A stretch of 64,000 bases of DNA, taken from Varroa destructor. Its lineage: Eukaryota; Arthropoda; Arachnida; Mesostigmata; Varroidae. The notes under the pieces are model-generated. The model was not told the DNA's origin and ran no database searches. It saw only the letters and a list, made by a program, of their open reading frames with translations. The stretch is taken from assembly GCF_002443255.2 (NCBI RefSeq), contig NW_019211457.1:36772105-36836104 (forward strand). The letters are read 5' to 3'. Shown piece by piece: positions 27,601-39,313 of this stretch (position 1 is the first letter of the stretch; every line of letters starts with the position of its first letter). Both the position numbers and the translations under genes were made by a program.

Positions 27601-29055
27601 AGAAGATTTGATCAGTTGATCTTATTCACGAACGTCCTAGAAATCTACCAAAAAACAATGAGAGAGACAAGTTTAGGGTTGGCAAACGCGTTACGAAGGG
27701 TTGATAAAATAATTACAGAAGGATGCTGAATTAGGTGGCACAGGATAATTGCAATGGGATAATCATTATACCTTATGGCTTAGGCTACGCCAGGTATGAT
27801 ATCGGTGAATCAAATCTGTTTACTAAACGGCACGAAAGGCGCTAGGCGTAGCAGGGTCTATTTACTATATGTACGTCCTCATACGTTTGTTTGAGAACCG
27901 TTCACAGAAAAAAACAAGCGTTGTACCATCTCAAGGCATAGTAAGGTTTTCGAACACATATTTTTTTCCTAGAATACATCTTAAATGAAGACCTTAAAAG
28001 CGAGTACATTGTGTCATGACCCCTGCGAGTCACACAGATAGCAAGGAAGTGAACTGACTGCCCGTCTACAATCACCAGGCAGATATTAATTGCTATAGCA
28101 TTTAAGGTAAATGACGGGGACAGTTTGCCCGGTGAAACGAACAAGTGATTGCTTCCTGAAGAACCACCACAGGCCTTTCTGACGGGTCTCCTTCTGATAG
28201 GCCAATTGTAAAGTGATTTATATCATAATGGGACTATGGAGTGCGAGTCGGTCTCGTTCGGCGCCGGTTGATGCTGCAGTCTTCTACCACGCGCCCGTAT
28301 TAAACTGCAGTAGCGAATATCTGCGTGATATTTTGATCAACTGCAATTGCTAGTTAGCACATAGACGTGACACAGTGTTACTGATGGCATGAAAAATCCA
28401 TACTGTACAATATTCTGTGATTGTGTATCTTCATCGATTCATTTGCCTGCCGCTGCTAAGTGATGTTCTGTTTAGAATCCTTAGTAAACATTAAACGCCT
28501 ATAATTAAATGGGGGTTCGCTTCCATTGTTGGGCAATGACAACTGTGACGCTCAGGTGGCAAATGACAGGGTCCATTCCTTGCAATGATACGTTGTCGCA
28601 GTATTTAAAGAACAAGGGAGGTGAAATGCCACGTACGTTTGGGTTTTTGCACAATATAAAGTACACGCTGACGCATCTAGATTTTCCAAAATGTCCTTAC
28701 TGAAAGCGCGTCTATAAATATGCATGATAAGTGATTCGTGTCCGCGAGGAAAACGTTCTACTTTAAGAGTTACTGCACTCAAGCACTGTTTTTCGGTAGC
28801 AGTGTAGTAGAGGCCCTCGTACTGCTTTTTTTTAGCGAGACAACTACACGATCCTATTCTATTACCACATTTTTTGTACGTAGACGCGTTGGTGGGCAAA
28901 TATTAGAGACTCGAGTAACTCGGTGTTGATCTCTATAGAAACAAAGCATCTAAGCAGGACTTGAGCTTAACAGGAATTTGTTTCTTTGCTTGATTTATGA
29001 AATTGACCCTTATTTGACAAAATCGTTTGCCGTTTTCGGTTCTTTCTTGTCGCAG
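21658..29055 (+). other. Intron 4
   Basis: The longest firm intron (7.4 kb). It includes very AT-rich stretches (about 22060-22330 and 27120-27540). Several ORFs of 80-120 codons occur on both strands (22717-22971, 23799-24113, 24928-25293), but none has splice sites in a usable phase or a domain I recognise. Confidence 0.55.
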
Positions 29056-29375
29056 AATACCATCGAAGTGCAGCAATGGCCGGTGGCAGTGCGCCTGAAT
29101 GGGAAGGGGGGGAAGTAAGCGTCCTTTCGGGTGGTTCTCGAGGAGGAGCCCGATTTGACCACCCGACGAAAGGAGGCCTTCGACCCCCAGGGGTCAATTC
29201 GCCTGCTAGCGGCAAGTGGGGCCACGAGTGGGATATGCACGGACAGGGCCATATGCAAGGTGTGGCTCAGCCTAGCCAACATGGCCCCTCTCCTACCGGT
29301 GGCGGGCGACGACCTCAAGATATGACACGAGAGCCGCTGGCACCAACTAACAGGACCAATGCCTACCACCTGAAG
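29056..29375 (+). CDS. Coding exon 5, Gly/Pro-rich with tryptophan motifs
   Basis: It encodes residues 269-375. The acceptor TTCTTTCTTGTCGCAG is excellent and the donor is AAG|GTATAA. It enters in phase 1 (completing a Glu codon) and leaves in phase 0. Tryptophans sit next to Gly or acidic residues: PEWEGGE around 282-288 and GKWGHEWD around 321-328. The rest is Gly, Pro, Arg, His and Gln. This is the longest coding exon. An antisense ORF of 119 codons over it is a shadow caused by the GC-rich text. Confidence 0.85.
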
Positions 29376-31761
29376 GTATAAAATAGCGAGTATTAAATAG
29401 ATACTTACTAGATTGAAGTTATCGCATACCGAACTACGTAGTTTAATACAGTTAGCCTAAACTTTTTATCGTTGATTATTCCGTATCTGTTCAATACTGG
29501 AAAACGTACATATATAGACAGTTCGGTTATAGGAAATATTTGTTTGGGACAGAAGTACTTTCGCTTCGTTCTTACTATTGCCTTTCTTTCTTGCTTACTT
29601 CACTCGTTGTTTACTTCTATATGTTACTTGGAAGTGCACTTTTCCCTACGTAAGTCTGTTGTAATTTCATTGTGCAGTTAAGTGAATTTCAGGTCGAGTT
29701 TAGGTTCCACATATGAAAGTTCCGAATAAAAAGAAACGCATTTTTGACGCGCACCCTATTTTGAATTTTTCCATAGACAAATAGCTGCCAAAGCAATACA
29801 AAGTATTTGTGCCGTCTGCAGTAAGGACTCTTCAAATAAAAGGAGTTGTTTCTTAAAGTTCTTTTACGCTGTTCAAAAATGGAACTGGAGGATACATTTC
29901 GCCCTTGTCGGTCATTTAAGGTCGATGAAAGCTGATTGAAAACGCTTTTGAAGGAAGACCGCCCATAAATGGATAGATTCACTAAGAGATATAAGATTGG
30001 GTATCTCATGAGTTAAGTGAACATCACAAAGGAACACGGTTTCTCAGAGTCTTTCAATTTCTCGTCCGGCACCAGGCAAAGCATTAACCACAATTACACA
30101 CGTTTCTATACGGAATTGACCTCGGTGGCGGCAAGTAGTCGATGTAAAGAAGAGAATGGGTAGATACCCCAAACCCAGTATTTCTCAAAAAGACTATAAT
30201 TTGCTGAGATTGGGAGGTCATGTACACTGGGAAGTGTTTGAGAAGAACAAGACAGTCTGTATACGATCTAGTTGCATCGAGTCGGCGAAACGATTCAACT
30301 AGATCGTATACAGACCCAACGCACAAGGTAAGGTCATTCTTCCTTACGACAACGTGGGGCCGTGCAGGGTACAAAGATTATGAAAGCTGCGCTGCAGGAA
30401 CTCGAGCAAAAGGTCTTCTGCACCCATCATATTCTCTCCAGACCTCAATTCAATAAATGATTACTTTTTCCAATCAGTGGAAAGTGCAATTTATAGTAAA
30501 ACATTTGACGATGAAAAGCTATGAATATCGTTTATGGCTGGGTTTGGAGGACAACAAACATCATGTCACAAAATTTCTGCCGAAGACGAATGAATAAACA
30601 GAAGAAGGTGCCGGAATATGAACGTTACTATAATTCGGGTAAGACACTACGCTGTCAGGCGAAAAAAACAGTTCCAATCTGATATATGTAGGCAACAGCA
30701 TCAATTGCCCATTACATACATTAATTACATGCTAATTTTCAATAGCAGACTTATAAGGGAATAAGTGACGCGACAACCTCTACCCGTTTCTGATGCGGTA
30801 ATGGATATTACTAATATTAAGTATCTGCAGTTGGGATATGCAATCGTACAATATCCCCGCATGTGGAATGACCGGCTGTAGTACCATTTACACATTATAG
30901 CCCTTAAGCGTTGTTCATCGACGAACGTAGAGTTACCACGAGTATATCGTGTTTCGTAATACGTCGACCCTTGGAGACCTGAGGGCCACATATTTCTTCA
31001 ACGGCTTCTGATACATTTAGCCAGACGTCTCCGAGACAGGTCGACGCATTTGGGCGACAGTATTTGGGCGACCTGTAAAAAAAAAAAAAGTTTAGAAAAG
31101 GAAGTATAATAAGTTGGCGTGTTTTTGTAACTGTCGAAAGGCCGTCATTTTATGCAGTCGATCGCTGTTTACAGCAAAAGTAGTTTATCGCATAATTTTA
31201 TAGAGAACGTATAATTATTAGCTTTTTATGGTAACTACCTGGTATGCGTTGGACGATATAAAGCGAGGGTAAAAGAGCTACGTCTATAAACTTCGTAGAA
31301 GGATGTGCTAAGGTAAAGTAATTAGGTTTAGACTGCCTTTATTTGCTGCGAGAGATTATTAAGACTCTTTTCTGAATCCCGCTAAATTCCTCATTTCCAT
31401 AGACGAGCAATCTGGTCTCAGTCGTATTAGAGAAATTGTCAAAGTTGTAATGAAAGCTGGAAATATGGGTGACCTCTAATTTCCCACGCAACCTTTTGGT
31501 GTGAAGTCTATGGTCAAAATTAGGATTTCGCTGCCTAAGAACTATCCACAATTGTTCGCCTTTTTGGTACAACTATTCTATCTCTCGAACGTTTGGTAGA
31601 CAGTAATATTTATTGCCGAATCGACATGTATGAATACGCTACCTTGTTGAACTGCCACTATCCGCACGAGGTGTGGGACGATTAGGGCGGACAATGACCA
31701 GCTTTTAAAATGCAGCTTTTCGTTGTCGTTTTTGTTCATTTCTATTGCGTAATTGGTCTAG
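29376..31761 (+). other. Intron 5
   Basis: A 2.4 kb intron that contains the long palindrome at 30255-30315 and a strong unused donor (AAG|GTAAGG) at 30328. A poly-A run lies at 31079-31090. Confidence 0.6.
30255..30315. repeat. Perfect 20-bp inverted repeat extended to 25 bp, 11-base loop
   Basis: GTCTGTATACGATCTAGTTG at 30255-30274 recurs as its exact reverse complement at 30296-30315. After one mismatch, four more pairs (ATCG/CGAT) extend the stem inward. The loop is 30280-30290. It is in intron 5. The stem itself contains the sub-palindrome GTATAC. A hairpin RNA precursor or a recent foldback insertion are both possible. Confidence 0.9.
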
Positions 31762-31938
31762 GATGGCCAATATATGGGCGCTTGGGGCGACGCGAAGGGC
31801 CAACGAGGAGCGGAGAATCACGCTAACTTAGCATTCGAGGGCCTCTCGCCGCCTCCACCGGCAAACCCTGTCGATGTGCTGACCGTCTCCGCGAGTATGC
31901 TACATCGAATTTTACCCGGAGTTGTGCAGCCGCTCAAG
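31762..31938 (+). CDS. Coding exon 6
   Basis: It encodes residues 376-434, in phase 0 at both ends. The acceptor is AATTGGTCTAG and the donor AAG|GTAACT. It opens with GQYMGAWGD, another Trp next to Gly, then a Pro run in LSPPPPANP. It finishes with a more ordered-looking hydrophobic stretch (VDVLTVSASMLHRILPGVV) that may be an amphipathic segment. The reading frame stays open for 50 more codons into the next intron, up to a stop at 32089-32091, so intron retention would give a truncated protein with a new tail. Confidence 0.8.
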
Positions 31939-32238
31939 GTAACTGAGTCCTCACTCAGATCTATTGCGTTAAAAAGAGTAGGTTTTGGCCGGAAAAGTAT
32001 AGGTAGACTATTAGATACTACCGGACTGTATGAAACAAGGATTATATTTGGACGATCAATGGGAACCTCCTCTCGAACATTAAAATGTTAAAAGCCTCTC
32101 AGTTACCGCTTATAGATAAGACCAAATAGAGTCAAACAAGCTTTCGTAGAAGGTAAGTAGGACAAAATTAAACGCATAGCGTAACAAAGAATTTAAGTTA
32201 TACGCTTTAATATTACTTCGCTAACGTTATCACTTCAG

Positions 32239-32348
32239 GTGGGACAATATACAAGTTTGTGCGGATTGGCAATTAGCTCTATTCACGTGACCGAAAGAGA
32301 CACGTGTGTTGTTATGGATATGTGCGAAAGTGCCGGATTCTGTGCGAG
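32239..32348 (+). CDS. Coding exon 7, cysteine-containing
   Basis: It encodes residues 435-471. The acceptor is ATCACTTCAG with a GCTAACG branch-like site upstream, and the donor is GAG|GTAAGT, a consensus site. It enters in phase 0 and leaves in phase 2. Unlike its neighbours it is not low complexity. It has four Cys residues (TSLCGL, DTCVVMDMCESAGFC) and looks like part of a folded or metal-binding segment. I cannot match it to a named domain. It joins exon 8 directly or through the candidate cassette exon at 33136-33195. Confidence 0.75.
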
Positions 32349-33880
32349 GTAAGTTATTAAAAGCAAAAACAAGGTCCTTCAGCGTGAATAACTGCTCTAT
32401 CCTGAATTAGTTTCCTTCAGTCTAAACCTCAGAGGTAACAGTGAAGGGTTAGGTTGAAATCCGTTGCCAACGGCAAACTTTCAACAATATTTCTTCATAG
32501 TCCAAGTAATTGGGCTACCTGAATGTGAGGATTTCCTGGGCGATCTTGCGATGCGAATTGAAATAGAAGAGAACAAGGGTCGTTTTAGCATGATCAAATC
32601 ATCCACATCTTAGTTTAAACCCATCATTCAATGGACAATGAGGTACAACAAAGTACGATATAAGTGATTATGAGAGTATCTCAGAAACATCATATTATAC
32701 ATTTTCAATGACACCGTACTTTCGCTTCTCAGCAAATACATATATTTTTAACTTGTGGCTGGTTGTTTACGGTTCTTTTCACTTCTACGCTCAATATGCA
32801 CTCCTCTAAATTGCTTGCTTGACATGTCGGTCCAGGCTGTAACGCCCTACGCGATAGTGGCCCAGTGAGAAGCAGCTGCTGCTACTGCGTCACCTGTTGC
32901 ATCTCTTATTAATATCGTTACGGTCACAAAACTTTCTGTCCCTCATAGGGGAAGTGCCCTTTCGTACATTTATCTTATCTTATCTTATTAATGTTTTGCA
33001 AGCCGTAGAAAATAATAACGATAATAGTAATAGTGATTCAGGACACAGTTCGGTGATGAAAACCAATCATATACACTTAAAAAATCGAGTCGTGCTAATG
33101 ATTTTGACATCTGGCCTGTTACTTCGTGCGAACAGCAGCGGCAGCTGTATCGATGGAGGCATTAAGGCTGAAAGTTATCGAAGTGAAACTGGGTCGTAAG
33201 TTCCGTAAGGTCTCAGCTGGCACACGATCCATGTACGTTATGAACAGCTTTGTCGTCATTTTCGGATAGATCAGAAATTGTTTTCGATAAATCGGCAACG
33301 CCTTTGTCAAGTTACCGTTGGATGGTAGTACAACCCATAACGCGGCCTCCCTGCTTTGACAATGACAGTGCAAGCCGTTGTGTTTATCGGTGTCTTCACT
33401 TTTTGTAGCTAAAACTGCCAATTTCCGCCGCGTCATGTAGAATATTTAAAAGACTTTATGCCAGTCCAGAAGTAGTGGAGATGAAGATATAGTGTCACGT
33501 CGGATGTAGTTTGATCTACATCAGTTCCAGCGTTTTTCATCAATCAGCAACAGGGCGGTCAGCTTCTTCTGTACCTTTTCAAATGTGTATAACGAGTAAT
33601 ATATTGATGTCTTGGCGTATCAAGGTAGAAATCCATTTTTTCCTGCGCTTAATATTGTATTCAGGTCGGGGTACTGTATGTTGCGAGTAAATGGCTGTGT
33701 CACACGGCACAATTGATATGCGGTATCGATCCTGCAATAGGCATATTTGTTTATAATGACCATAGACCCCTGGGATATACATACTGTGTGAATAGAGCGT
33801 TTACACACAGTATCTGCTTTATGGTTAGTCTGTCAGACGACGAGATTTTACAGTTCTGCGTTCATTTTTACCGTGTACAG
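32349..33880 (+). other. Intron 7
   Basis: It contains the candidate cassette exon (33136-33195) and, near its end, a 10-bp inverted repeat (33781-33790 with 33804-33813). Confidence 0.6.
33136..33195 (+). CDS. Candidate 60-base cassette exon
   Basis: It lies between AACAG and TC|GTAAGT, a strong donor. It is phase 2 in and phase 2 out, exactly what is needed between coding exons 7 and 8, and its length is a multiple of three. It would insert about 20 residues (SGSCIDGGIKAESYRSETG plus the split codons). The acceptor is tandem, AACAGCAG (NAGNAG), so a one-residue variant is also possible. The pyrimidine tract is only moderate, which fits an optional exon. Confidence 0.45.
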
Positions 33881-34137
33881 GGATCTTCCATCGCCGGCAA
33901 CAGAGCTGTTGCCCCTGCCGCGAGATTGGATTTCGGTACAGCTAGCCCGACATAAGCACACCTTTGGGTGGTTCAAGCACAACTACAACACGGCAACGAC
34001 AGTCAGCCATCGGGATTCACACAAAGGTTCCCATATTCCCCCGCATCACCCCTTGTCCCAGGTGCAAGGCGGGCAGCAAACCGGCCGTGGACAGCATTCA
34101 CCCAAAAACCTCCTTTTAATGAACGTTGAGAGAAACA
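33881..34137 (+). CDS. Coding exon 8, His/Gln-rich, weakly WW-like
   Basis: It encodes residues 471-557. It enters in phase 2 after TACCGTGTACAG and leaves in phase 1 at ACA|GTAAGT. Around residues 481-514 the order is LPLPRDW, a basic stretch, then HNYNTATTVSH. This resembles the start and third strand of WW domains of the Salvador/Kibra type (LPLP-x-x-W ... HN-x-N-T-x-T), but with three extra residues between the two blocks and no second tryptophan. The rest is His, Gln, Gly and Pro. The WW resemblance may be chance; the exon itself is well supported. Confidence 0.75.
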
Positions 34138-34723
34138 GTAAGTTGCAGTTATATAATAACTATGAATTCTCTACTGCTTCTATAACTTTTACAACAACAA
34201 ACCTTCGTACACCGTACTACTGTCCATCAAAGAACCCCACTATTACCCTGACTATTGTCTGTATTACATCATCATCAATCCCAACGTGAGATGTCGGGAC
34301 AATGTTTAGCAAGCAGACCGACCTAATATAATTATTTACCTCAGCTACGCAATATATCGTACAACATACTATTTGAAAGTAAAAAAAAAACAACAAACTT
34401 CTGCTTTATCGATGGAATTTTGCAATTGAAACTTAAACGATCAATTACTGTAGACAGGGCATTTAACTAAGGAATTTACGTAGAGGCGTATGCATGCATT
34501 TGTATGAGGACAAAATATTTTATGTATTTTCGGCATAGCTACCAACTTGAATGGTATAACAGAATTAATCCTTAAACCTTAGCTAGATATACGCTCGCGA
34601 ATGGATAAAATTCAGTGGGTATGAGTGTTCTAATATAGCGGTATTTTGGGCAAGCCATGCAGTGGGCTTGCAATTGCGGTAGAAATTAAACCGTTTAGAA
34701 AAAACATGAATATGAATGATGTA

Positions 34724-34724
<1 letters not shown>

Positions 34725-34762
<38 letters not shown>
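34725..34762. repeat. (TA)n microsatellite next to exon 9 acceptor
   Basis: About 19 TA units, ending 33 bases before the start of coding exon 9. It lies where the branch point would be expected. Confidence 0.95.
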
Positions 34763-34766
<4 letters not shown>

Positions 34767-34795
34767 TATTTTGGCCTCATTTTTGCCTGTTACAG

Positions 34796-35071
34796 GCCAA
34801 TTCCCATTCATGACAATACTATCTTGTCGTGAGACGGAACTGGCTCGGCTAATCCGAGAGCTGGATGAGTTGCACCTGCCCCCGGGTTTAGGGCCTTCTA
34901 TGGGTGGAATGGGTGGCTTGGGAGGTTCAATTGGAGGATCAATCGCGAATTTGGCGAATACCTGCGGGGGCCAACTTGCCTTCGCGGCGCCTGGATACTG
35001 CGCCAACTGTAGCAACGCAACAGGTGACTTCCACCCCATGTCCGCTCAGCAAACAAGGATACATCACACAG
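34796..35071 (+). CDS. Coding exon 9: short helix, Gly-rich run, clustered cysteines
   Basis: It encodes residues 557-649. The acceptor is TGCCTGTTACAG, only 33 bases after a (TA)n array, and the donor is ACAG|GTGAGA. Phase 1 in and out. It starts with a likely amphipathic helix (ETELARLIRELDELH, about 569-583), followed by a Met/Gly-rich run (MGGMGGLGGSIGGS). A C-x11-C-x2-C arrangement (TCGG ... GYCANC) follows, with a later His, which could bind metal but matches no finger type I know. The reverse strand is also open in places; those frames are shadows. Confidence 0.8.
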
Positions 35072-35468
35072 GTGAGAGTTTTTCTTTTGACCTATATACA
35101 TACGTTGGTAAAAAAAATAGATTAAAAAAATAATTACGGTTTTTAAGTCAAAATGATACCGAACGTTTCCTATATTTTAATGCAATAGTACTAAGCTATA
35201 TATGCGTCATTTGAATCGATGACCTTCTTCCATTCTTCTCTCTTCTTTGGTAATATCATCTTTTCATCACTTGGAACTTTTGTTGTTTCTGTAGCAAGTA
35301 ATTCTCTCCGTTTATTCACATTGAAATAAATAAACACCGTTAAGAGAGTTCAGGTAATAAGAGTTTGATAGTGCAAGATCGAACAACACGGCATATGTAT
35401 CGGAGTTTTCCCGTCAAAACTCTTTAATTTTTGGCGGGTAGCTGAACATTTACATTGTCTTATATTAT

Positions 35469-35470
<2 letters not shown>

Positions 35471-35525
<55 letters not shown>

Positions 35526-35528
35526 TTT
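35471..35528. repeat. (TA)n microsatellite followed by poly-T
   Basis: About 23 TA units (35471-35517) running into a tract of about a dozen T. The longest TA array in the window. Confidence 0.95.
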
Positions 35529-36189
35529 CAGTGGTCCGTTTTAATTCTTTGTTAATCTTTCACAGGACAGATCCAAATTAATAGTTTTGCTGCATAGCAG
35601 CAATTTATAATGCACGACTCGTCAGCATCAGTTCGGGCTTCACGCCACGGGCCGAAGAGCCAATTTTCTTTCCATATTTCCACTATATGTGATCCACTTT
35701 TCATTACTACTGATCAACCACTTTAGAAACGGCCTAATTTTCTTATATCACTCCAGAATTTCGTAGATAAAAATATGATCAAGTAGATTATTTTGTGTCA
35801 AATCGTATGGCACCCAAGGATCGAGTAATTTACACTCTTCAGTAGTCCAAGATGGTTTGCTGATTGATGCCTCGTTCCTCGGCAATGTCATAGCTATTAA
35901 CCTATCGATCTTCCTCAGCTTCCGCATTAACTTCATCAACTCTTTTCGTAAATAATCGACCACTATAAAAAGCGTCCAGTTATGTCTTGTCTTGAAACTT
36001 CTGGATCGAGAACTTCTGATAACGCATCTTGGTCGTAAATATAATTTTTTAATAAGTAGCATTTATGTCTTTAGATTGAAAAGCATAGGGAATTCCACTT
36101 ATTTTACAGGCATTCTATTTTAACTTTTAATGAACACCTTCCAGCGATTTGTCGCATCTACTACTGCTAAATCTTAGCTATCAAATATA

Positions 36190-36289
36190 NNNNNNNNNNN
36201 NNNNNNNNNNNNNNNNNNNNNNNNNNNNNNNNNNNNNNNNNNNNNNNNNNNNNNNNNNNNNNNNNNNNNNNNNNNNNNNNNNNNNNNNN
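36190..36289. other. Assembly gap (100 N)
   Basis: Exactly 100 N, the usual placeholder for a gap of unknown size. It lies in intron 9, between TA-rich flanks. Confidence 0.98.
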
Positions 36290-36443
36290 TCGTATGAGCT
36301 ATGTGACCTTAAATTTTTTAGCTAAAAAAATTGTCAATACCTTTTGACAACCCTATATATGTACATGTACACGCTAAACGCAAATGCTAACTTTAAGCTT
36401 ATTAAATTTCGGGTAGCAGAACGATTAGTTTTCATTAACGCTT

Positions 36444-36477
<34 letters not shown>
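36444..36477. repeat. Interrupted (TA)n microsatellite
   Basis: TA units broken once by TACATA. Confidence 0.9.
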
Positions 36478-39067
36478 AAGAACATAATGCCTTGTAAAGG
36501 AAATTTTGCTTTTTTTAGTCATTAGCTTTTGCGGCGATTGAAAGCTTTCTATTGATTCTATTGCTGAATAAGTTATTATTTCGACTCAATTATTCATTAC
36601 TTTGAGCCGAGAATCTCTTCTTTACAAGGTCTTATTTTTGTTCCGCCGCTTCCTCTTAGGGACATATGGTAGTCTAAGTTTGAATCCGGTCGTGGACATA
36701 CAGCTTATTTCGTACCGGGGAGCCTGATCGAAGGCCTTGTAGCGGTCCCAGATGTAAAATTCGAAACGTCCAGACGTTTTTATCCCTTGACTTGACTAAC
36801 TATCACAAACAGGTTTGACAAATCATACCGGTAGATAGCCCATTGAATTTTTGGGGGTCTAATATAATCCATAAACCTGAGATTCTCGGGTCAACCAATC
36901 AATCAATATTTCTTATAAATGAATTAATCAATTATTACATATTTATACTATTGCTATTTATTATCTGTTCGATAAATGTGGACCATTTTTAATACAGTCA
37001 CTTTTGAGGACAAACATCATGGGCAAAGCGATATGCATTTTTATTTAGATTTAAAAAATATACTTCTATCGAGAACTCTAAACTGCCTTTAGATCAGCAA
37101 AAACCAACCGAAACCTTGACTGCCCATTCAGTCTTCATGGCAGCTCAGAGGCAGCGGACGAGTAATTAATTATGTGTGCTCATAGGGAGGCTTTGTGAGA
37201 CAATCTAGAGCTACTCAAATTCCATTGTGGGCGATGTACGTAATTTTGCATTCGAGTTTTTTTTTTTATCTTTACGAGGACTGTACTAACGTCTATCTCT
37301 GAGAACTGCTCCTACGTAGTGTCTACCTTTCGTGTCGATAGTGCATTAAACATACTGGTATCAATAAGGACGGCAGTGATACACAGCAGAAGGAAGTGAT
37401 CATTTAGTAGGACGGTAAGGCCTAGCCAAAAGTTTGTGTTGCACAGGGAATGGCGGCTTTTAAAAGTGCGTCCAGCTTTGACCAATGTGTCCGTTCACGC
37501 GTCCTTGACCTATCGTCGCAATTGCAACACTAGATATCAGGACAAACGACATCCGTTCGGAATAGGAACATCGGATGATGTGCCCAGCTATTTCCTCTCT
37601 TTTTGGATTCCGATTACGCAATCGGACATAACTATAAGCTTTGCTCACCAGCAAACAATCCACAAATAAAACTGACCTGTTACGCCGTGCGACAATTCAA
37701 TGTGTGCATGTGGCCATTGCTCGTGGAAGGAAAGGAAAAGTAACCCCGCTACGCATGGCAGACAACTTTCGCTCGGTAATCTACTGGCCTATCGGTGTTC
37801 AGGTTTCGTTACGCCATAAAATTTCCATAATGCAGGCGCTGTATCAGTTATCGTCGCAGCTAAATATGCTACAGACTTCTTCTTGCCGAAAGCCTGATAA
37901 TGCTTTTCTGGACCACTCCGTAATTGCTATCGGCTGATACATAGCGTGTCATTCGTTTATGGCAAACGGTGTAACTCAAACGCTAAATGCTGTTTTGCCT
38001 CACAGGCTCAGCGACAGAAAGCCGCACAGCTACGGAGAGACCTGCGGTTAAATTGAAAAAACCGAGCCCGCCATTTTTCCATTTCCGTGGTTCCGATTGA
38101 GAACGTTGGTCAAACGCACTCGAAGACGGTGTTCTCTTGACATCCATATTGTAAATAAATCCAAATAAAAATGTTTTCGAAACTATTTAGCTGTGCTAGC
38201 TTGAAAGCTTTTACAAAAAAAAAATACCACTTAATCAAATAACCTACAGTTTGATATGTAAGTACCTGTACATTTCTACAGAGTATAGTTTCACGTACGT
38301 GTAACGTATGACACACACCTCTTCTGCCTCCCTTCGCGTATAGAATTCGCTTCAACCGTCGTTTTCGACCTTATAAATATACTTTTCGGCCGAGTACAAC
38401 GACAATTTAACCCGCAACGCCTGCTGCCCGCGTGTTGCGGAGTTCCTATGGGAGAATACTCTCACATGTTTGTGCATTCATGGATATAGTAAACAACTGA
38501 TGCGTCGTGGACCCAACAACTTCCAGCTTCCCATTAATCGAAAATTCACGACTAAAAGTCGTTCGCCGTAGCCAACGATAGTAGACTAAGAATATCTCTT
38601 CAGTGGGTCAATCACGGCCGCCCACATCCGGGACGACTCTCCAGTAATCAATTAGCCGAACCGAAAACGTTGGGCTTCTCAGAGTATTTTGCTATCCATA
38701 ATACATCGATGAAGTTTGCACAACTATGAAGTCGCTGCTTTATAAATGTTTTTACAGGGTAAAGTGGTGAAAATCTGTGGTCTGGGCTCGTATTAATAGG
38801 ACAGCACAAATGGGTATAGTAAAACTGACAAGTACGAATGAAGAATTATCAGTCAAAGTTAGGTTTTATACTCCTTGGCCGTCATTCTGCTCAACATCTT
38901 GTAGATGTGAGAAATAAATTTGCAAATCGTGACCAATGCTTGTGGTCAGGGGCTGCCCCTTAATATAGTGTCAATGAATCACTAATGCAGGATTAGAGTC
39001 ATTATGATGCGAATGACAAACGCAAATTGCGCACCCCCCTTCACGTTACAATTGATTACTGTTCCAG

Positions 39068-39313
39068 GTGCCTACATCGAAGTAGCGAGTTTAGCGCGAC
39101 GAAAAGGCGGGGGCCACGTCGTTGGGTTTGGGACTATGCCGTTTGGAGGTCCCATGGAGGATAGCCTGGGTCGTAACAACAAGAAGATGACGGGGAGACA
39201 GGAACTGGACGACCCGCGATTAAGCGGAGATCCGCAGAGCGCTAGTGCCTTAGACGACGACGAAGACGCTGCCCGCACAGGATATATTGTATCCTTTTTT
39301 AGAGTTTTCCCAG
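39068..39313 (+). CDS. Coding exon 10, basic then acidic
   Basis: It encodes residues 649-731, phase 1 in and out, between ACTGTTCCAG and CCAG|GTATGT. It begins AYIEVASLARRKGGGH, continues with a Gly-rich part and a charged segment (LGRNNKKMTGRQELDDPR), then an acidic run LDDDEDAA, and ends with a hydrophobic stretch GYIVSFFRVFPG. That last stretch contains RVF in a form reminiscent of PP1-docking RVxF motifs, but the fit is loose. The preceding intron contains the assembly gap; since phases match across it, no exon has to be missing. Confidence 0.8.

Larger units (their letters stand above)
35072..39067 (+). other. Intron 9, interrupted by the assembly gap
   Basis: At least 4 kb of AT-rich DNA with two (TA)n arrays and the run of N. 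ORFs around 37436-37937 have no usable splice context or recognisable domain. Confidence 0.55.

Noticed and set aside
29010..29369. 119-codon ORF on the minus strand
   Set aside because: It lies wholly antisense to firm coding exon 5 and is a composition shadow.
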